Source of the DNA: Aquipuribacter sp. SD81
GTDB taxonomy: Bacteria; Actinomycetota; Actinomycetes; Actinomycetales; JBBAYJ01
Direction of reading: 5' to 3'
NCBI RefSeq assembly: GCF_037153975.1
Contig: NZ_JBBAYJ010000024.1
Location: 1-62,477, forward strand
DNA length: 62,477 nt
Shown: positions 59,943 through 62,477 of the stretch, piece after piece
Layout: each line of letters starts with the position of its first letter
Numbering within the stretch: position 1 is the first letter of the stretch
Made by a program: the position numbers and the translations under genes
The notes under the pieces: model-generated
Told to the model about the DNA's origin: nothing
What the model saw: the letters and a program-made list of their open reading frames with translations, nothing else
The model's database searches: none

Positions 59943-61742
59943 GTGCACACACCCCGCCGCCCCGTGTCCGTCGTCGTGACGACCGCCGTCCCGCTCGCCC
60001 TCGCCGGTCTCGTCGGCACCGCCGTCGCGCCAGCGGCGACCGGCGCCCCGCGACAGATCGAGAAGGTGCCCGTCGCGGAGGGGACGGGCGGAGCCGTCGC
60101 GACGGTCGACGCCGACGCGACCCGCATCGGCCTCGACGTCCTGCGAAAGGGTGGCAACGCCGTCGACGCGGCCGTGGCGTCGGCCGCAGCGCTCGGCGTC
60201 ACCGAGCCGTACTCCGCGGGCATCGGCGGCGGCGGCTTCTTCGTCTACTACGAGGCGGCCACCGGCGAGGTGCACACCATCGACGGGCGGGAGACCGCAC
60301 CGCAGGCGATGCAGTCCGACGCCTTCGTCGAGGACGGCGCGCCGATCCCGTTCGGCGAGGCCGTGTCCTCCGGCCTGTCGGTCGGCGTGCCCGGGACGCC
60401 GGAGACGTGGGACGTCGCCCTCGAGGAGTGGGGCACGCTCAGCCTCGCGCGGGCGCTCAAGCCGGCGACTCAGCTCGCCCGGCGCGGCTTCGTGGTCGAC
60501 GAGACGTTCGAGTCGCAGACCGCGTCGAACGCGGCGCGCTTCGACGACTTCACCTCCACCGCCGAGCTCTTCCTGCCCGGCGGCGCGCCGCCCGAGCCCG
60601 GCACGATCTTCCGCAACCGCGACCTCGCCGCCACCTACGACCTCATGGCACGCCGCGGCGTCGACGTCCTCTACACCGGCGAGGTGGCCGACGACATCGT
60701 CTCGACCGTGCAGGACCCGCCGGTCGCGGCGACGGCGGGACGCGAGGTCCGAAGCGGCCTCATGACGGCGGCCGACCTCGCCGCCTACGAGGCGCCCTTC
60801 CGTGAGCCGACGCAGGTCACCTACCGCGGGCTCGACGTCTACGGCATGGCCCCACCGTCCTCGGGCGGGTCGACCGTCGGCGAGGCGCTCAACATCATCG
60901 AGGCGGCGCTGCCGGACGGCGGCACGGAGACCGAGGTGCTCCACACCTACCTCGAGGCGTCGGCGCTCGCCTTCGCCGACCGCAACCGCTACGTCGGCGA
61001 CCCGGACGTCGTGGACGTGCCGCTCGCGGAGCTGCTGTCGCAGGACTTCGCCGACGAGCGCGCCTGCCTGGTCGACCCGACGCAGGCGCTCGCCAAGCCC
61101 GTCGCGCCGGGTGAGCCCGACGGCAGCTACGACGCGTGCGAGGGGACGGGTGAGGTCGGTCTCGCGCAGCAGCCCGGGCAGTCCACGACCCACCTCACGA
61201 CGGCCGACCGCTGGGGCAACGTGGTCGCGTACACGCTCACGATCGAGGCGACGGGCGGGTCCGGCATCGTCGTGCCCGACCGCGGCTTCCTGCTCAACAA
61301 CGAGCTGACCGACTTCAACTTCACCGACACCCAGGGCGGCGTCGACCCGAACCTGCCCGGTCCGGGCAAGCGGCCGCGCAGCTCCATGGCCCCGACCATC
61401 GTGCTGCAGGACGGCGAGCCCCTCATGGCGCTCGGGTCGCCCGGCGGCTCGACCATCATCACGACGGTCCTGCAGACGCTCGTCAACCGGGTCGAGCTCG
61501 GCATGACGCTGCCGGAGGCGGTCGCCGCGCCCCGCGCGTCGCAGCGCAACACCGTCAACGTCTCCGCGGAGCCGGACTTCGACCGGACGGCGCTGTCGGC
61601 GCTGGGGCACACCTTCTCCTCGACGGCCGAGATCGGCGCCGCGACGGGGATCGAGGTGCTGCCCGACGGCCGGCTGCAGGCCGTCGCGGAGCCCGTGCGG
61701 CGCGGTGGCGGCAGCGCTGGGGTGGTGGAGGCGACGCCGTGA
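59943..61742 (+). CDS. ggt: Gamma-glutamyltransferase
   Basis: 599 aa precursor. Signal peptide to about residue 35 (LVGTAVAPAATGAP). Seen: GGNAVDAAVASAAALGVTEPYSAGIGGGGF, DGRETAP (Arg for gamma-glutamyl carboxylate), and the autoprocessing site QSTTHLTTADRWGN with Thr415 as N-terminal nucleophile of the small subunit; then LNNELTDF and SSMAPTIVLQDG, GSPGGSTI. It cleaves gamma-glutamyl bonds outside the cell. In mycothiol bacteria its substrate may be imported glutathione or peptides. Its stop overlaps a DinB gene by 4 bp. Confidence 0.94.
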   Translation: MHTPRRPVSVVVTTAVPLALAGLVGTAVAPAATGAPRQIEKVPVAEGTGGAVATVDADATRIGLDVLRKGGNAVDAAVASAAALGVTEPYSAGIGGGGFFVYYEAATGEVHTIDGRETAPQAMQSDAFVEDGAPIPFGEAVSSGLSVGVPGTPETWDVALEEWGTLSLARALKPATQLARRGFVVDETFESQTASNAARFDDFTSTAELFLPGGAPPEPGTIFRNRDLAATYDLMARRGVDVLYTGEVADDIVSTVQDPPVAATAGREVRSGLMTAADLAAYEAPFREPTQVTYRGLDVYGMAPPSSGGSTVGEALNIIEAALPDGGTETEVLHTYLEASALAFADRNRYVGDPDVVDVPLAELLSQDFADERACLVDPTQALAKPVAPGEPDGSYDACEGTGEVGLAQQPGQSTTHLTTADRWGNVVAYTLTIEATGGSGIVVPDRGFLLNNELTDFNFTDTQGGVDPNLPGPGKRPRSSMAPTIVLQDGEPLMALGSPGGSTIITTVLQTLVNRVELGMTLPEAVAAPRASQRNTVNVSAEPDFDRTALSALGHTFSSTAEIGAATGIEVLPDGRLQAVAEPVRRGGGSAGVVEATP

Positions 61743-62296
61743 CGGACCCGGGCGGCGCGCCGCCGTGGGAACCGCCGATGGCCGGTGACGAGGTGTCGCA
61801 CCTGCTCGGCGCCTTGGACCGGCAGCGCGCGACCTTCCGCTGGAAGGCGGACGGGCTCGACGAGGACGGGCTCGCGGTGCGGGTCGGGCGGTCCGAGCTG
61901 ACGCTCGGCGGGCTCCTGCTGCACCTCGCCTCGGTCGAGGAGGAGATCTCGACGTGGCGGCTCGCGGGTCAGCGGCCCGGCGAGCCGTTCGACGTGGAAG
62001 CCGGTCACGACACGAGCTTCGCCACGGCTGCCGCCCGGTCGCCCGAGGACCTGTACGGCGCCTACGACGCCGCGGTGGCGCGTTCCCGTGGGCGGTTCGA
62101 GGCCGCGGTCGCCGACGGCGGCCTGGACCAGCGGGTGCACCTGGGCCGCCCCGACGTCCATGTGAACCTCCGGCGCCTGCTGTTCGACCTGCTCGAGGAG
62201 TACGGCCGGCACACGGGGCACGCCGACCTGTTGCGCGAGGCGGTCGACGGGCGGGTCGGTGAGGACCCACCGGAGGACTGGCGGCCGCCCGCCTGA
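61739..62296 (+). CDS. DinB/DUF664-family protein
   Basis: 185 aa. Four-helix bundle: MAGDEVSHLLGALDRQRATFRWKADGLDEDGL, LTLGGLLLHLASVEEEISTWRL with His in LLHL, and LLFDLLEEYGRHTGHADLLREAVDG with His-x3-His, completing a metal triad. This is the DUF664 branch. GTG overlaps the gamma-glutamyltransferase stop (GTGA), so it is in the same operon. A thiol-related role beside ggt is reasonable but unproved. Confidence 0.9.
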   Translation: MTDPGGAPPWEPPMAGDEVSHLLGALDRQRATFRWKADGLDEDGLAVRVGRSELTLGGLLLHLASVEEEISTWRLAGQRPGEPFDVEAGHDTSFATAAARSPEDLYGAYDAAVARSRGRFEAAVADGGLDQRVHLGRPDVHVNLRRLLFDLLEEYGRHTGHADLLREAVDGRVGEDPPEDWRPPA

Positions 62297-62355
62297 CGGT
62301 GCGGATCGCATCTCGTCGGGCCGGCTCATCCCCCGGCACAGGCCGGCGCGCCCCT

Positions 62356-62390
62356 GGCACCGGCCGGCGCGCGTGTCTTCGACCGGTGCC
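62356..62390. terminator. Possible terminator at the right edge
   Basis: GGCACCGG (62356-62363) and CCGGTGCC (62383-62390) form an 8-bp stem around a 19-nt loop. It lies between the DinB gene and a partial gene on the other strand, so it could serve both. A direct repeat CCGGCGCGC occurs twice just before and inside it. Confidence 0.45.
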
Positions 62391-62392
62391 GA

Positions 62393-62477
62393 CTATGCGG
62401 CGTCGGGTGGTGGTGGTCGTCGTGCCCAGGGTGGGTCGTCGTCGGGGGTTGTGTCCGGTGTGGGCGGTGGTGCGGTG
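62393..62477 (-). CDS. Partial CDS, possible DUF222/HNH endonuclease C-terminus
   Basis: Reading in from the right edge on the minus strand, one frame gives TAPPPTPDTTPDDDPPWARR, then PPPPDAA and TAG at 62393-62395. The Pro/Asp-rich DDPPW tail and A-ending codons (CCA, ACA, GCA) are typical of the 3' ends of actinobacterial DUF222-HNH genes and unlike the other genes here. Only 27 codons are visible, so this is a guess. Confidence 0.35.
   Translation of the reverse strand, partial: TAPPPTPDTTPDDDPPWARRPPPPDAA

Overview
This is a chromosomal segment of a very GC-rich (roughly 75 % by eye) actinobacterium. GTG starts are very common, genes often overlap by GTGA, and several genes look leaderless (a TAnnnT hexamer 6-7 nt before the start codon). 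The gene content fits: mycothiol/DinB-type enzymes, a deazaflavin (F420)-type reductase, an NADP:F420-reductase-like protein, an ECF sigma factor with an RskA-type anti-sigma, DUF305 and LVIVD proteins, and a probable DUF222-HNH tail at the right edge. I see no phage, insertion sequence, CRISPR array or rRNA. The genus cannot be fixed from this window.

Layout. 0-2.8 kb: tRNA-Lys, a MNT/HEPN toxin-antitoxin pair and two unknown genes. 2.9-6.3 kb: a sulfatase - formylglycine-generating enzyme - HAD hydrolase operon. 6.5-8.4 kb: a small ORF, an aldo/keto reductase and a DUF2231-Rieske protein, chained by 4-bp overlaps. 8.6-11.8 kb: an unknown gene, an M20 deacylase and an Orn/Lys/Arg decarboxylase, all overlapping. 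11.9-17 kb: a P19/Tp34-like protein, an MFS transporter fused to a cyclic-nucleotide domain, and a divergent flavin monooxygenase/SDR pair. 17-24.5 kb: a secreted metalloprotease, a CDF metal exporter with a short coupled leader ORF, peptide deformylase, and a secreted beta-helix protein with a Gly-Asn tail. 24.6-29.5 kb: ECF sigma/anti-sigma, a membrane protein, and a NarL-type two-component pair.

29.5-34.5 kb contains two broken genes: a vapBC locus whose toxin has an amber codon and has lost a catalytic Asp, and a GPR1/FUN34/YaaH-type membrane gene with one in-frame amber. Between them lies a divergent DUF305 / LVIVD pair. 34.5-41.7 kb: an SGNH hydrolase, MarR next to an NADP oxidoreductase and glyoxalase, a secreted beta-propeller, an F420-type reductase, a carboxyethylornithine-synthase-like dehydrogenase, a lower-GC membrane protein and a DinB protein.

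41.7-44.3 kb: an NAD kinase-like gene and an SPFH gene read away from an NrtR-type Nudix regulator. Two identical-architecture palindromes (TCGTC-N5-GACGA) sit on the shared promoters, which is the cleanest regulatory circuit in the window. 44.3-45.6 kb: a flavin-type oxidase gene fused by deletion to what looks like the tail of a lost ArsR gene in front of its SRPBCC partner. 45.6-52.4 kb: SWIM-SNF2 helicase, GNAT, ScyD-like protein, TetR with a 21-bp operator, and an AlkA-like glycosylase. 52.4-62.5 kb: GH15 glycosidase, FNT channel, zinc alcohol dehydrogenase, an actinobacterial exonuclease/polymerase, a mycothiol-type enzyme, gamma-glutamyltransferase with a good sigma-70 promoter, and a second DinB protein.
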